From C00003060 sp964502635 (lineage in GTDB: Bacteria; Desulfobacterota; Desulfobacteria; Desulfobacterales; C00003060), in NCBI GenBank assembly GCA_964502635.1, contig CAZCXI010000051.1, positions 1-21,703 of the forward strand: a DNA stretch of 21,703 nucleotides. The letters run 5' to 3'. Under the pieces are notes generated by a model. The model saw only the letters and a list, made by a program, of their open reading frames with translations. It was not told the DNA's origin and did not search any database. Positions 7,616 through 16,386 of the stretch are shown here, one piece after another. How positions within the stretch are numbered: position 1 is the stretch's first letter; each line of letters starts with the position of its first letter. Made by a program: the position numbers and the translations under genes.

Positions 7616-9098
7616 ACTGCCCAAATATGCTCTTTGCTTCCTCGGGAGTCTTTTCTTCCTGGGTTGCAGCCATGTCCATCATCGGACTCTGAGCCAGACC
7701 AATGCCAGCATTTTGCGTTCACAACCTGCTGCCGCCGATAACGCGGGCTTCACCCGGGGCTATGAGCTATTTGAACAAAAACGCTATGGAGAAGCTTCTC
7801 CTCATTTCTATCATTACCTGAGCACGCATTCTCCAGACGACACCGACTATGAATGGGCTGAATTCTTTTTTGGCATCTGCCTGAAGAGATGTGGGTTCTC
7901 CCATGCCGCCGTTGACGTTCTTTCTCATTTGGTAACCCGAAAGCCAAATCCACAAATCGTCTCATATTGCCTGGAAATATTGGAGGACGTCACACGGACC
8001 ATGCCCTTTGACTATGACCTTATCACTCTGAAAGTCATTTGCGATCAAGAATACGGCTTCGTAGACACGGATATTGCCGACTTTATCCACTATCATCAGG
8101 GCGTGTTTGACTGGCAGCATGGTTTTTTGAAGTGGGGAAATGACCATTTCCAAACCATTACACCCGGCAGTTACTATTTTTACAAATATCAGTATGAAAA
8201 GGCGCTTTACCGTGTCTTCCAGAATCAGATTGACGATGCCATAGCCATACTCAAAGAGATTCTAAAGGGCAAATGTGAAGCCAGGGATCTTAAGGACGAC
8301 ACCTATAGAACCCTGGCTCGTCTGCTCTACGAAAAAGGGCAGCTTGAACAGGCTAGAACCATGTACCGACAGATCGAAAAACCCATTTTGGAGCAGGCCG
8401 AAAATCTTTTGGAAAGGGCATGGACACAATATCGAATGGGCCACCTGGAGAAGGCCATGGGCTTGCTTTATGCCTTTGAGGCACCAAGGTTTCAGGACTG
8501 CTTTGCCCCAGAGTATTACATTCTAAAATCCTTCATATACAAAGACGTGTGCCACTTCAAGAGTGCGCTGGCAGTAGTTCACGAGTTTAAGCGTCACTAC
8601 GGTCAATCACTGGAAAACATCTACAAACGGGGCAAACCAGCGGCAGATCATGATCTGTTGCTCGTGCTCCTGGGACAAACTGAGATAAACAACACCTGGC
8701 AATTCCTGAGGCTGCTCCAAAGCGAGGCAGCAAAATGTAAGGCCGTCTGCGATAAACCCCTTTGTGAGCACCTGACAAAACTTTACGACCTAGAAATCGG
8801 GAAGACGGCCGCAAAATTCAAGACGGAAATCCAAAACCAGTATGAAACTATGGCCAATGAGTTGCTCACCTATGAAGAGCAGGCCAACCTGCTGACCTAT
8901 GAGATCGGGCTGGACATGTCTCAGAGAGCGCGTGCTTACCACTATAATGCGGACGCCGCGCAAGACATGGAGCCCGAGGCTAGAGTGGTCGTTTACCCCT
9001 TCCAGGGGGAGTTCTGGAATGACGAGCTGGCCTCTTATGAGGTGATATTGCCTGATAAGTGTCAGTCCATGGAAGAGTGGGATATATTTTTCAAATGA
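7599..9098 (+). CDS. TPR outer-membrane lipoprotein (GltE/NfsE-like by position and architecture)
   Basis: This is a 499-residue lipoprotein. The signal sequence ends in the lipobox FLGC, with Cys23 as the lipidation site, followed by SHVHH, which gives no Asp at +2 and so fits outer-membrane sorting. Helical repeats of TPR type run from about residue 48 to 300 (for example YELFEQKRYGEASPHFYHYL and DDTYRTLARLLYEKGQLEQA). The last 150 residues are less repetitive and end in a Gln/Glu-rich helical stretch and a short acidic tail. The start overlaps the upstream stop by 17 nt; a second ATG at 7608 is also possible. The stop shares ATGA with the next start, so these genes are translated together. 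TPR lipoproteins beside a long TPR protein and a barrel resemble GltE–GltD and NfsE–NfsD in Myxococcus; orthology is inferred. Confidence 0.82.
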   Translation: MATMNRLPKYALCFLGSLFFLGCSHVHHRTLSQTNASILRSQPAAADNAGFTRGYELFEQKRYGEASPHFYHYLSTHSPDDTDYEWAEFFFGICLKRCGFSHAAVDVLSHLVTRKPNPQIVSYCLEILEDVTRTMPFDYDLITLKVICDQEYGFVDTDIADFIHYHQGVFDWQHGFLKWGNDHFQTITPGSYYFYKYQYEKALYRVFQNQIDDAIAILKEILKGKCEARDLKDDTYRTLARLLYEKGQLEQARTMYRQIEKPILEQAENLLERAWTQYRMGHLEKAMGLLYAFEAPRFQDCFAPEYYILKSFIYKDVCHFKSALAVVHEFKRHYGQSLENIYKRGKPAADHDLLLVLLGQTEINNTWQFLRLLQSEAAKCKAVCDKPLCEHLTKLYDLEIGKTAAKFKTEIQNQYETMANELLTYEEQANLLTYEIGLDMSQRARAYHYNADAAQDMEPEARVVVYPFQGEFWNDELASYEVILPDKCQSMEEWDIFFK

Positions 9099-12000
9099 AG
9101 CGAAAACGGTTTGTCAAACAAATAGGACTTGTCCTCGCAATCGCCATGCTATGCGCGACCCCTTTTCCCGTCCAGGGGGCCATCCGCCAGCGGTACGCTT
9201 ACGAAAAGAAGGATACCGCGCGGGAGCAAAAGAAGTATATGGCCCAACTGAGGCAGGATAAGACAAAAGTGGAGATGGCCATCGAAAGCACCAAAGCCCT
9301 GATTGATCAGTCCAGGACAAAGCCTTATCTCCCAAAACTCTACCTTCGCCTCGCGGAATTGTACATCGAAAAGTCTCGTATTGTTTATTTCATCCGAACC
9401 AGCGGGGCGAAAACCTCACCAAACGAATTGGATCATTTCGAATCCAATGCACTGAAACAACAGGCTATTGAAACGTATCAGCGGATCTTGCGCAACTTCC
9501 CAGACTTTCAAGAGTGCGACAAGGTGCGCTTCTTCCTGGCCCATGAATATCGAGAGCTCAGGCAAATTGATGAAATGTTAGGCCAGTACCGGAGCATAAT
9601 CAAGAGGTATCCAAACAGCCCTTACGTACCAGAGGCGCATTTGCTTCTAGGCGATCATTTCTTCAATGTGAAGCAGGACCTTGACATGGCCTTGAAGCAT
9701 TACAAAGCCGTTCTCAACCACAAGGCGAGTCCCGCCGTACCCGTTGCCCGATATAAGCTAGCGTGGTGTCACATCAACAAGGCGGAGTTCGAGAAGGCCA
9801 TCAAGCTATTAGAGCAGTGCGTGACTACCTCCTCTGCCATGAACCTGGATATCGATACTTATAAAAAGAAGGTCGACATCAGGTTAGAGGCTCTAATCGA
9901 CATGGCCTATTGCTACTGCGAGGCATATAGAGACAAGAGCCCGGAAGAGGCGACAACCTATTTCCGCAAATACGCCTGGTCAAGAACGACATACACCATG
10001 GTCCTGGAAAAACTCGCCTATCGCTATTTAATCAAGAAAAAATGGACGCACGCCGCAGCGATTTACCGCCAATTATGCACGTTGCAGCATGACGAACAAA
10101 AATTATTGGAATATGCTCGAAACATTTTCCAATGCGTTCAAGCAATCGGGACATTTGAATCCGCCAGTGAGGACATGGGACATATTATCAAGGCCCTCAA
10201 AGAGCAAAAATACTCCGTTCATATTCCTGACGCGGAGAAACACAAAAACCTTCATGATTACGAACTCTATGCCAGACATATTGTCACGCATCTTCATGCC
10301 ACGGCGAGCGAAAGAAAATCCGTGGCCGACTTTGAGCGCGCAGCCGACGCATACAGGCTATATCTGGCATTTTTTGACAGTAGCCCCGTGCGCGAAGACA
10401 TGGAGGAAAACTACGCTGAGGTCCTGTTTTCCGCAAAAGCATATATTGAGGCCGGCAAACAATACGAGAAGCTGGCCATGAGAATCGCACCAGATAACAG
10501 CGACAAGAAAGAGAAGCTGTATGGCGCCCTCATATCCTACTATAAGGCCCTGCAGGATAAAGACACGCTGAATCACTACCAGGTCGTCTTTGCAAGACAG
10601 GGACTCAAGACCACGGGAAAACTCTATGTGAAGGATTTTTCCAAGGACGACCGGGTTCCGGAGATTCTTTTTAATGTCGCGTGGGTCACCTACGACGAAG
10701 GCAAACATGATCAGGCCATCAAGGAGTTTAATAAATTCCTGGATCAGCACCCCAGAGGCAAAGAGGCCAGGGCCGCAGTCCACCTGATTCTGGATGCCTT
10801 TCACCTGAAGGAGGACTACGAGGGTTTGATAAACTACGGCCAAAGGATCGTCCAGGATGGGAGAATGGATGAGCAACTGAGACGTGAGGTGGCGCAAATT
10901 GTCCAGACCGCTGAGTCGAAGGTTATCTCTTCACTCACGGTCACCGCATTGGATGATTGGCAGAGAGGACGTACCGAACTGATCGATTATGCCGAGCAAC
11001 ATAAGTCATCCGGCTTAGGAGAGCAGGCCATCCGCGCTCTGCTTGTTTCCGGCAAGGAAAGGGGGGACTTGGAGACGATATGCGCTGCAGGCTCAAAACT
11101 CATCTCCGAATATCCATCCTCGTCCCAGGTTGAGTATGCCCTGAATGTTATGATTGATGCCTCTGTCAGCACAGCACAGTTTAGAATACTAGCCTCCTAC
11201 TTGGAAGAGTTCGCAAGAAGACTTCCAAAACATGAACACACCAGCGAATTCCTCTATCAGGCCGCCAATATTCGGGAGAATCTCGGACAATATGATCTGG
11301 CGAACAGCGATTACCAAAGGATCCCTGAATCGTTGAAAAAGGCCGACCGTATGCAAGAAGAGGTCGTCTTTGCTATGGCGGACAATGCGGAGCGCCTGGG
11401 TGATATGGGTTTCGCCATCAAGCTTTTGACGAAGAACAGAGTGCGGCTGTCGAAAATAGGAAAAGTAAAGGCTGACGCCAGAATTGCAGATTTATGTCTT
11501 CAAGTGGCAAAACCAGACAAGGCTCGAAAGTATAGAAAAAGAGCCTGTGAGGCCTACCGGCCCAAGTATGCCAAGAAGGATGAGACCCTTAGTCGAATCA
11601 TGGCCGAAATGGTATTCAACTCACTGCATAGGCAGCGTGCAAACTATATGCAGATGAAGCTAACAGATCGCATCGATAACAACATCGTCACGGCCAAAGC
11701 GAAACTGTTGGACAGGCTGGAGAAAGGATACAACGAAGTTATTCAATATCAATCGCCTGAATGGGCCCTCGCAGCCTGTCACGGCTGTTATGAGATTAAC
11801 AGAGAATTTGCTCGTTTTCTGCAGCAATCCCCTTTGCCTGACCTGCCTCCTGAGCAAAAGACGCAATATATGAAAATTATTGAGGAGAAGGCGCAAGGTT
11901 ATGTAAAGAAGGCGGATCAATACCAGCAGGCCTGTGTCAGGCAGGCAGAAAAGTGGCGCATATGCGACCCTAAGCTTGCGGGGTATTTCGCCAATGCCTC

Positions 12001-12526
12001 TGACGTGACGGGGACGTCAAGCACGTTTGATTCTTTTTCGGGAACAACCACTTCGGTTGAGATTGCGGCTCAGTGTCTGACGGACAGAGTCTTAAAGGAC
12101 CTGCATGACGAACTCCTGGCTCATCCAAGCGATATAAACTCGCTGTTCCAACTGGCCCAAACGTATGCGGAAAAAGGCGATTTCAGGCAGGCCATCCTTG
12201 TAGCCCAGAAGGCATTAGACGAGACAAAGGACAACACAGAACCGATGAGGGCCGCCATCTATGATCTGCTGGGTGTATCCTACCTGTACGTCAAAGAGGA
12301 CATGATGGCACAAGATGCTTTCAAGAAGGCTTTGGAGACAGATTCTCAAAGCATTGGTGCAAAGGTTAACCTGGCAGGTCTTTATGAGTACTATGGCCAC
12401 CTTGCTGGTGCAAACAGTATTTACGAAACACTTCCTGACAATGGCGCAGTCGAGCAGGCGTCGGCTTCGGTCCATCCGCGAGCCATGGAGTACTATTATG
12501 CTCATATCAGACATTCGCAAAAATAA
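9095..12526 (+). CDS. Very long periplasmic TPR protein (GltD/NfsD-like)
   Basis: The product has 1143 residues with an N-terminal signal peptide (MKRKRFVKQIGLVLAIAMLC, cleavage near PVQG–A) and then TPR-like helical repeats through almost the whole length. Clear examples are HLLLGDHFFNVKQDLDMALKHY, NVAWVTYDEGKHDQAIKEFN and, at about 1035–1120, LFQLAQTYAEKGDFRQAI followed by two further repeats. A Ser/Thr-rich segment (around residue 970) interrupts the helices. The role inferred is a periplasmic scaffold linking the inner-membrane FHA/TonB-like protein to the outer-membrane barrel and lipoprotein, as proposed for GltD and NfsD, which have similar length and plan. Its ATG overlaps the upstream stop as ATGA (9095–9098); an upstream GTG at 9059 would add residues before the signal peptide and is rejected. 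Confidence 0.85.
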   Translation: MKRKRFVKQIGLVLAIAMLCATPFPVQGAIRQRYAYEKKDTAREQKKYMAQLRQDKTKVEMAIESTKALIDQSRTKPYLPKLYLRLAELYIEKSRIVYFIRTSGAKTSPNELDHFESNALKQQAIETYQRILRNFPDFQECDKVRFFLAHEYRELRQIDEMLGQYRSIIKRYPNSPYVPEAHLLLGDHFFNVKQDLDMALKHYKAVLNHKASPAVPVARYKLAWCHINKAEFEKAIKLLEQCVTTSSAMNLDIDTYKKKVDIRLEALIDMAYCYCEAYRDKSPEEATTYFRKYAWSRTTYTMVLEKLAYRYLIKKKWTHAAAIYRQLCTLQHDEQKLLEYARNIFQCVQAIGTFESASEDMGHIIKALKEQKYSVHIPDAEKHKNLHDYELYARHIVTHLHATASERKSVADFERAADAYRLYLAFFDSSPVREDMEENYAEVLFSAKAYIEAGKQYEKLAMRIAPDNSDKKEKLYGALISYYKALQDKDTLNHYQVVFARQGLKTTGKLYVKDFSKDDRVPEILFNVAWVTYDEGKHDQAIKEFNKFLDQHPRGKEARAAVHLILDAFHLKEDYEGLINYGQRIVQDGRMDEQLRREVAQIVQTAESKVISSLTVTALDDWQRGRTELIDYAEQHKSSGLGEQAIRALLVSGKERGDLETICAAGSKLISEYPSSSQVEYALNVMIDASVSTAQFRILASYLEEFARRLPKHEHTSEFLYQAANIRENLGQYDLANSDYQRIPESLKKADRMQEEVVFAMADNAERLGDMGFAIKLLTKNRVRLSKIGKVKADARIADLCLQVAKPDKARKYRKRACEAYRPKYAKKDETLSRIMAEMVFNSLHRQRANYMQMKLTDRIDNNIVTAKAKLLDRLEKGYNEVIQYQSPEWALAACHGCYEINREFARFLQQSPLPDLPPEQKTQYMKIIEEKAQGYVKKADQYQQACVRQAEKWRICDPKLAGYFANASDVTGTSSTFDSFSGTTTSVEIAAQCLTDRVLKDLHDELLAHPSDINSLFQLAQTYAEKGDFRQAILVAQKALDETKDNTEPMRAAIYDLLGVSYLYVKEDMMAQDAFKKALETDSQSIGAKVNLAGLYEYYGHLAGANSIYETLPDNGAVEQASASVHPRAMEYYYAHIRHSQK

Positions 12527-13868
12527 CTTATGGCTGTTGGGAACACTCTGTATCCTGCTTTTTAGTGTCTGCTGCTTCTTGGGCTGTGCGGGCGACAGCG
12601 CTGACACCGATGAAGTGGAATCCGATGGCGAAAACCCGGCCCTGTGGGACCATATCAGCGTGCAGCCTATCGAAAGCAGAGGTCTCTTGAGTCCGGATGT
12701 TCGTGCAGTTCTGGACAGTCGTGGTGACGCCCACATTGTATATTTTGAAAGCAACGTGCCGCAGGACCCACTGGACGATATAACCTACACCATCCATCAT
12801 CTCGTGTGGGATACGGGAGCCATGACAAGCGATGAAGAGGAGTCCGTCGCAGAAGTGGATAATTGCATGGGGCTTGACTTCACCCTTGATTCCGATGATG
12901 TGCCGGTTGTTGCTTACCAGGGAGGTGCTCTCAGAGAATGTGGTCAACCCCGGCAGGGGGATGCCATGTTTAGCGTCAGGGAAACCGATGAATGGGATGA
13001 ATATCTGGGTGCGATGGGGGAGGTAGATGGGGACAGGAACCCTGTCTTCCAGGATGGACTTGCCGGAGCCGATGTATCAGTGGCCGTTGATTCTCAAGGA
13101 AATGTGCATCTTTGTTATCAATTCAGATATGAGGGCTGCGATAGCATGAACTTTGCCTTTCCGGATCTTTATTACGTGAAAAAAGATAGAAACGACCCGG
13201 GTGCAGCGGGTCTGGAAGAACAGGTGGAAGGCAATACCTATGTGGCCGATGACATTGGGTATCAAAACAGGGCAGGAGACCACTGCGCGCTTACGATCGA
13301 CGGCAATGATGAACCGGCCATCTTTTACTATGCCGAGTTGCCGCCACCTCAAGGGGGGCCTGGCGGCGACACAAAGGGACTGCGTGTTGCCAGAAGACAA
13401 GGGGGCGTATGGATTAAAGAATGGGTCGAAGAGGGATGTGAGGTGGGTGATATAGCTGCTGCGTGCAGTGCTGACGGAACTCTTGGGGTCGCCTATTATG
13501 CGCTCGAATACACGGATGGACAGGGGCATTCCCATAGGCAATGTCTGAAGTATGCCGAGGAAACTGAAGCCTCATCCTGGGATATCCAACTGATCGATGA
13601 GACGTCTTTGTGTGGTAAGTACTGCAGCCTGGCGTTTGATTCAGCGGGAGCTCCAAGCATTGCCTACTATTCCATGAAGAGTCATAGTGGATATGCCCTA
13701 AATGATTTGAACCTGGCGCGATTCAATGGAGATTCCTGGGATACGGAGGTCGTGGCCACAGATGGAGATATCGGGCTGTATAACAGCCTGTGTCTTGACA
13801 ACAATGACGAAACATACATTTTTTCGTACTCGGACACGGAAAAGAAGGTCTACATGTTTTTTGAATAA
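12498..13868 (+). CDS. Lipoprotein with a predicted seven-bladed beta-propeller
   Basis: The product has 456 residues and a lipoprotein signal ending FLGC (Cys30), followed by an acidic linker. I do not recognise a named family. The body contains seven copies of a strand–turn–strand unit of the form hydrophobic–D–S/N–x–G/D–x–x–x–I/V–x–Y, starting near residues 70 (VLDSRGDAHIVYF), 128 (TLDSDDVPVVAYQ), 195 (VAVDSQGNVHLCYQ), 265 (LTIDGNDEPAIFYY), 321 (ACSADGTLGVAYY), 378 (LAFDSAGAPSIAYY) and 431 (CLDNNDETYIFSY). Spacing is 53–70 residues, the size of a propeller blade, so a seven-bladed propeller is likely. ATG 12498 is chosen because GGAG lies 7 nt upstream and the signal peptide begins there; longer readings would run far into the previous gene. 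The overlap with that gene is 29 nt. Likely role: surface or periplasmic ligand binding in the operon's exported tail. Confidence 0.75.
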   Translation: MLISDIRKNNLWLLGTLCILLFSVCCFLGCAGDSADTDEVESDGENPALWDHISVQPIESRGLLSPDVRAVLDSRGDAHIVYFESNVPQDPLDDITYTIHHLVWDTGAMTSDEEESVAEVDNCMGLDFTLDSDDVPVVAYQGGALRECGQPRQGDAMFSVRETDEWDEYLGAMGEVDGDRNPVFQDGLAGADVSVAVDSQGNVHLCYQFRYEGCDSMNFAFPDLYYVKKDRNDPGAAGLEEQVEGNTYVADDIGYQNRAGDHCALTIDGNDEPAIFYYAELPPPQGGPGGDTKGLRVARRQGGVWIKEWVEEGCEVGDIAAACSADGTLGVAYYALEYTDGQGHSHRQCLKYAEETEASSWDIQLIDETSLCGKYCSLAFDSAGAPSIAYYSMKSHSGYALNDLNLARFNGDSWDTEVVATDGDIGLYNSLCLDNNDETYIFSYSDTEKKVYMFFE

Positions 13869-13895
13869 GTCTTCATTCAAAAGGCGAGGTGACAT

Positions 13896-14714
13896 ATGAA
13901 ATTCAAATATTCGACTATGATGGCAGTTGTTTTGGCTCTTCTGGTGCACATGTCTTGTTCACGTCATCAGGCAGAGGCCTTTGACTTCAACGAGTGGTTT
14001 GATGAGTGCGTAGGAGACTTTTGCGGGGCTCCACCGGAAGGCGGTAATGGCGGTGGTGGCGGTGGCCCACTCATCGTCAACTACGATTTAGGGCCACTAT
14101 TCTCCTTGCAGGAAGACTGGGACGCGGATGGAGTCGTAGATAATTTGGACAATTGCATAGGAACGCCTAATGACCAGAGTGAGAACTCGGATGGTGATGA
14201 CTACGGAGATGCGTGTGACAATTGTGTCGACGTGGCAAATAGTGATCAACAGGATACGGATGGAGATGGTGCAGGCGATGCCTGCGATGATGACCTGGAT
14301 GGAGATAATATTCTGAACGGGGACGACAATTGTCAGTCTGTCTATAACCCTGTTCAGCAGGATTATGACGCTGACGGGACAGGTGACCTTTGTGACGAAG
14401 ATGACGACAATGATGGCGTACCGGATGTGATTGATAATTGCAGCAAGATCTACAATCCTCTTCAGGAGAATAGTGATTACTACATGGTAGACGATACCGC
14501 AGGCGATGCATGTGATGATGACTGGGATAATGACGGCTTTTTGGAAAACACAGGCGAAGAACGCGACCTGTGTCCAAAATGTCACACCTATGAGAATACT
14601 GATTCTGATGGGGATGAAGTGGGTGACGCGTGTGACAATTGTCCAGAGATAGCCAACTCAGATCAGGCGGATTGGGATGGCGACGGCAGAGGGGATGCAT
14701 GTGATGAGGAATAA
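13896..14714 (+). CDS. Exported thrombospondin type-3 repeat protein (calcium-binding, very acidic)
   Basis: The product has 272 residues. An N-terminal signal peptide is followed by a short Cys-containing region, a Gly-rich spacer (GGNGGGGGG, about 48–57) and then, from about 70 to the very end, thrombospondin type-3 repeats: calcium-binding D-x-D-x-D-G-x-x-D segments such as DADGVVDNLDNC, DTDGDGAGDACDDDLDGD and DSDGDEVGDACDNC. Paired Cys residues probably form disulfides. Such repeats wrap around many Ca2+ ions and act as stiff, calcium-dependent spacers. The signal ends HMSC, a poor lipobox, so lipidation is uncertain. GAGGTG precedes ATG 13896. The gene stop overlaps the next start by 11 nt. 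The protein has no other domain, so it is likely a spacer or a partner of the VWA protein encoded next, which carries similar repeats. Confidence 0.88.
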   Translation: MKFKYSTMMAVVLALLVHMSCSRHQAEAFDFNEWFDECVGDFCGAPPEGGNGGGGGGPLIVNYDLGPLFSLQEDWDADGVVDNLDNCIGTPNDQSENSDGDDYGDACDNCVDVANSDQQDTDGDGAGDACDDDLDGDNILNGDDNCQSVYNPVQQDYDADGTGDLCDEDDDNDGVPDVIDNCSKIYNPLQENSDYYMVDDTAGDACDDDWDNDGFLENTGEERDLCPKCHTYENTDSDGDEVGDACDNCPEIANSDQADWDGDGRGDACDEE

Positions 14715-16350
14715 ACAACATATATTTTTCCTTTTGGGTTCCTTGTTGTTCTTTTTCTATGGATGCAACGAGGGACCTGACCTTGAGTTAACTCAGGAGC
14801 GCAGCAAGGTGTCTCTGAGTGGTACTTTTGTGACAGAGAGCCCGGATGAAATCAGCTTTCCTGTCAAGGTACTCTTCGCCATTGATTGCTCTTTGAGTAT
14901 GGGTGATGCTGCCATGGGCATGGAGGACGGCTCAGATCCACACTACTTGAGACTTGAGGCTGTACGCCGTTTTGTGGACCAGTATAACACCAATGAGAAT
15001 ACCTCGTTTGAAATTATGCTCTGGAACCTTGATGTGATTGACGTCACCATGGCTATGGGACCAGGAGGGCAGATGGTCCCTGGGTTTACCAAAGACCCGG
15101 ATGAGTTGAACAGGGTGCTCGATAATGCCCATGTGGATTCTATGACGGATTACCTCGGAACCCTCGATGCCATCTATCATGATGTTGAGCAAGACATCCT
15201 CGACACGGAAGATGAGGCGAATCTGGTTCGGACCAAGTATGTCGTGGTCTTCCTGAGCGATGGCATGTCCAACGTGGGTGATGGCCCTCAGTCTGATATA
15301 GACATTTGGGCCAGGGTAGAAGACCTCTACGAAATGGTGACCGAAAGGGGTGTGGGAGGGCTCAATTTCCACACCTTTCTGTTGACAGAGCTTTTCGGTC
15401 CCGGGGCTATGGATCAATATGTTCAGGGGCTATGTGAAACAACCCTCCAGGGCATGTCCGATCGGGGTAACGGCCAGTTCCGTATTTTTGAAACCGCGGA
15501 ATCCATTGACTTCATCAATATTGTAGATATGAGACTGACCTTTGAATACAAGATTAAGTACCTGGTTGCCTATAACTACAATGTCAGACCCGGCGTGGAG
15601 TTGGTTTACGTAGACAGCGATGGCGACGGGCTCTGTGATGATGAGGAAGCGGACAATGGAACAGATCCGACCGTCAAGGATACAGACGGTGATGGCCTCA
15701 ATGACTTCTTTGAGATCAAGGTCAGCTCACCAGGCCACGAGCTGGACCCTTTGGTGCAAGACAGCCTCTGCAATGTGTATAACATGATGCCTGATGGCAC
15801 CTGGCCTGATTCAGACAACGACGGACTGACTGACTGCGAAGAGTTCGTCAAGGGCACAAACCGGTATGTAGCGGACACAGACGGTGACGGCATCCCGGAC
15901 GGCATAGAGTTTTGGATGGGCACAAACCCCCTTGAGCCCCAGGAAGCCGCGGACAGTGACTTCGACGGCGTAATAGACATGGTGGAGGTGCAAAAACATA
16001 GTAACGTCACGTCCAATGATCCAAACATACGAGAAAGATACGCTTACGATTATGACATTCAGGACAACGGCCTCGTTCCCATAGACCAGGGAACTTCTAT
16101 GGAGTCCTATGTCAGGCAATATGACTTTTTCATATCCAATATCGATATTATGGATACCACGGGATACACCCAAGACAACGGCGAAGAGTGGCATGCGGGA
16201 GACAATCTCATTCGCTTTTACATCGCTGAGGTGCCGGAGGACAGACCTGACATCTCCCCCATATTTCGGATGGCAGAGGTCGTAGTCAACATCTCGGACA
16301 CCAACAAGGCCATCGTTCTTACGCCGGGTGATTTTACGTTGATTCAATAG
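14704..16350 (+). CDS. VWA-domain lipoprotein with thrombospondin type-3-like calcium repeats
   Basis: The product has 548 residues with a lipoprotein signal ending FFYGC (Cys21). A von Willebrand factor A domain occupies about 55–285: the MIDAS motif DCSLS is at 61–65 and the later strand VVVFLSDG ends at Asp186–Gly187, so metal-dependent ligand binding is plausible. From about 303 to 435 lie calcium-binding repeats (DSDGDGLCDDEE, DTDGDGLNDFFE, DSDNDGLTDCEE, DTDGDGIPDGIE). The last about 100 residues form a separate domain of unknown type. VWA plus type-3 repeats is a common architecture of secreted or surface adhesins in deltaproteobacteria. AGAGGGG lies 9 nt before ATG 14704; a GTG at 14701 is equally reachable. 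It overlaps the upstream gene by 11 nt. Likely role: adhesion or assembly at the outer surface. Confidence 0.87.
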   Translation: MRNKQHIFFLLGSLLFFFYGCNEGPDLELTQERSKVSLSGTFVTESPDEISFPVKVLFAIDCSLSMGDAAMGMEDGSDPHYLRLEAVRRFVDQYNTNENTSFEIMLWNLDVIDVTMAMGPGGQMVPGFTKDPDELNRVLDNAHVDSMTDYLGTLDAIYHDVEQDILDTEDEANLVRTKYVVVFLSDGMSNVGDGPQSDIDIWARVEDLYEMVTERGVGGLNFHTFLLTELFGPGAMDQYVQGLCETTLQGMSDRGNGQFRIFETAESIDFINIVDMRLTFEYKIKYLVAYNYNVRPGVELVYVDSDGDGLCDDEEADNGTDPTVKDTDGDGLNDFFEIKVSSPGHELDPLVQDSLCNVYNMMPDGTWPDSDNDGLTDCEEFVKGTNRYVADTDGDGIPDGIEFWMGTNPLEPQEAADSDFDGVIDMVEVQKHSNVTSNDPNIRERYAYDYDIQDNGLVPIDQGTSMESYVRQYDFFISNIDIMDTTGYTQDNGEEWHAGDNLIRFYIAEVPEDRPDISPIFRMAEVVVNISDTNKAIVLTPGDFTLIQ

Positions 16351-16386
16351 GGCCTATGACAAGTCCTGCGAAAAAAGGAGACTAAG

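Noticed and set aside
14116..14712. Short tandem DNA repeats in the type-3 repeat gene, considered as CRISPR-like or satellite DNA
   Set aside because: The periodicity follows the protein motif D-x-D-G-x-G-D-x-C and the units differ at the nucleotide level; there are no spacers or constant repeats.
14097..14721. Long - strand frames opposite the type-3 repeat gene (162 and 184 codons)
   Set aside because: They mirror the repetitive GAT/GAC-rich coding strand, giving low-complexity Ile/Val or His/Arg-rich translations; they are shadows of the + strand gene.
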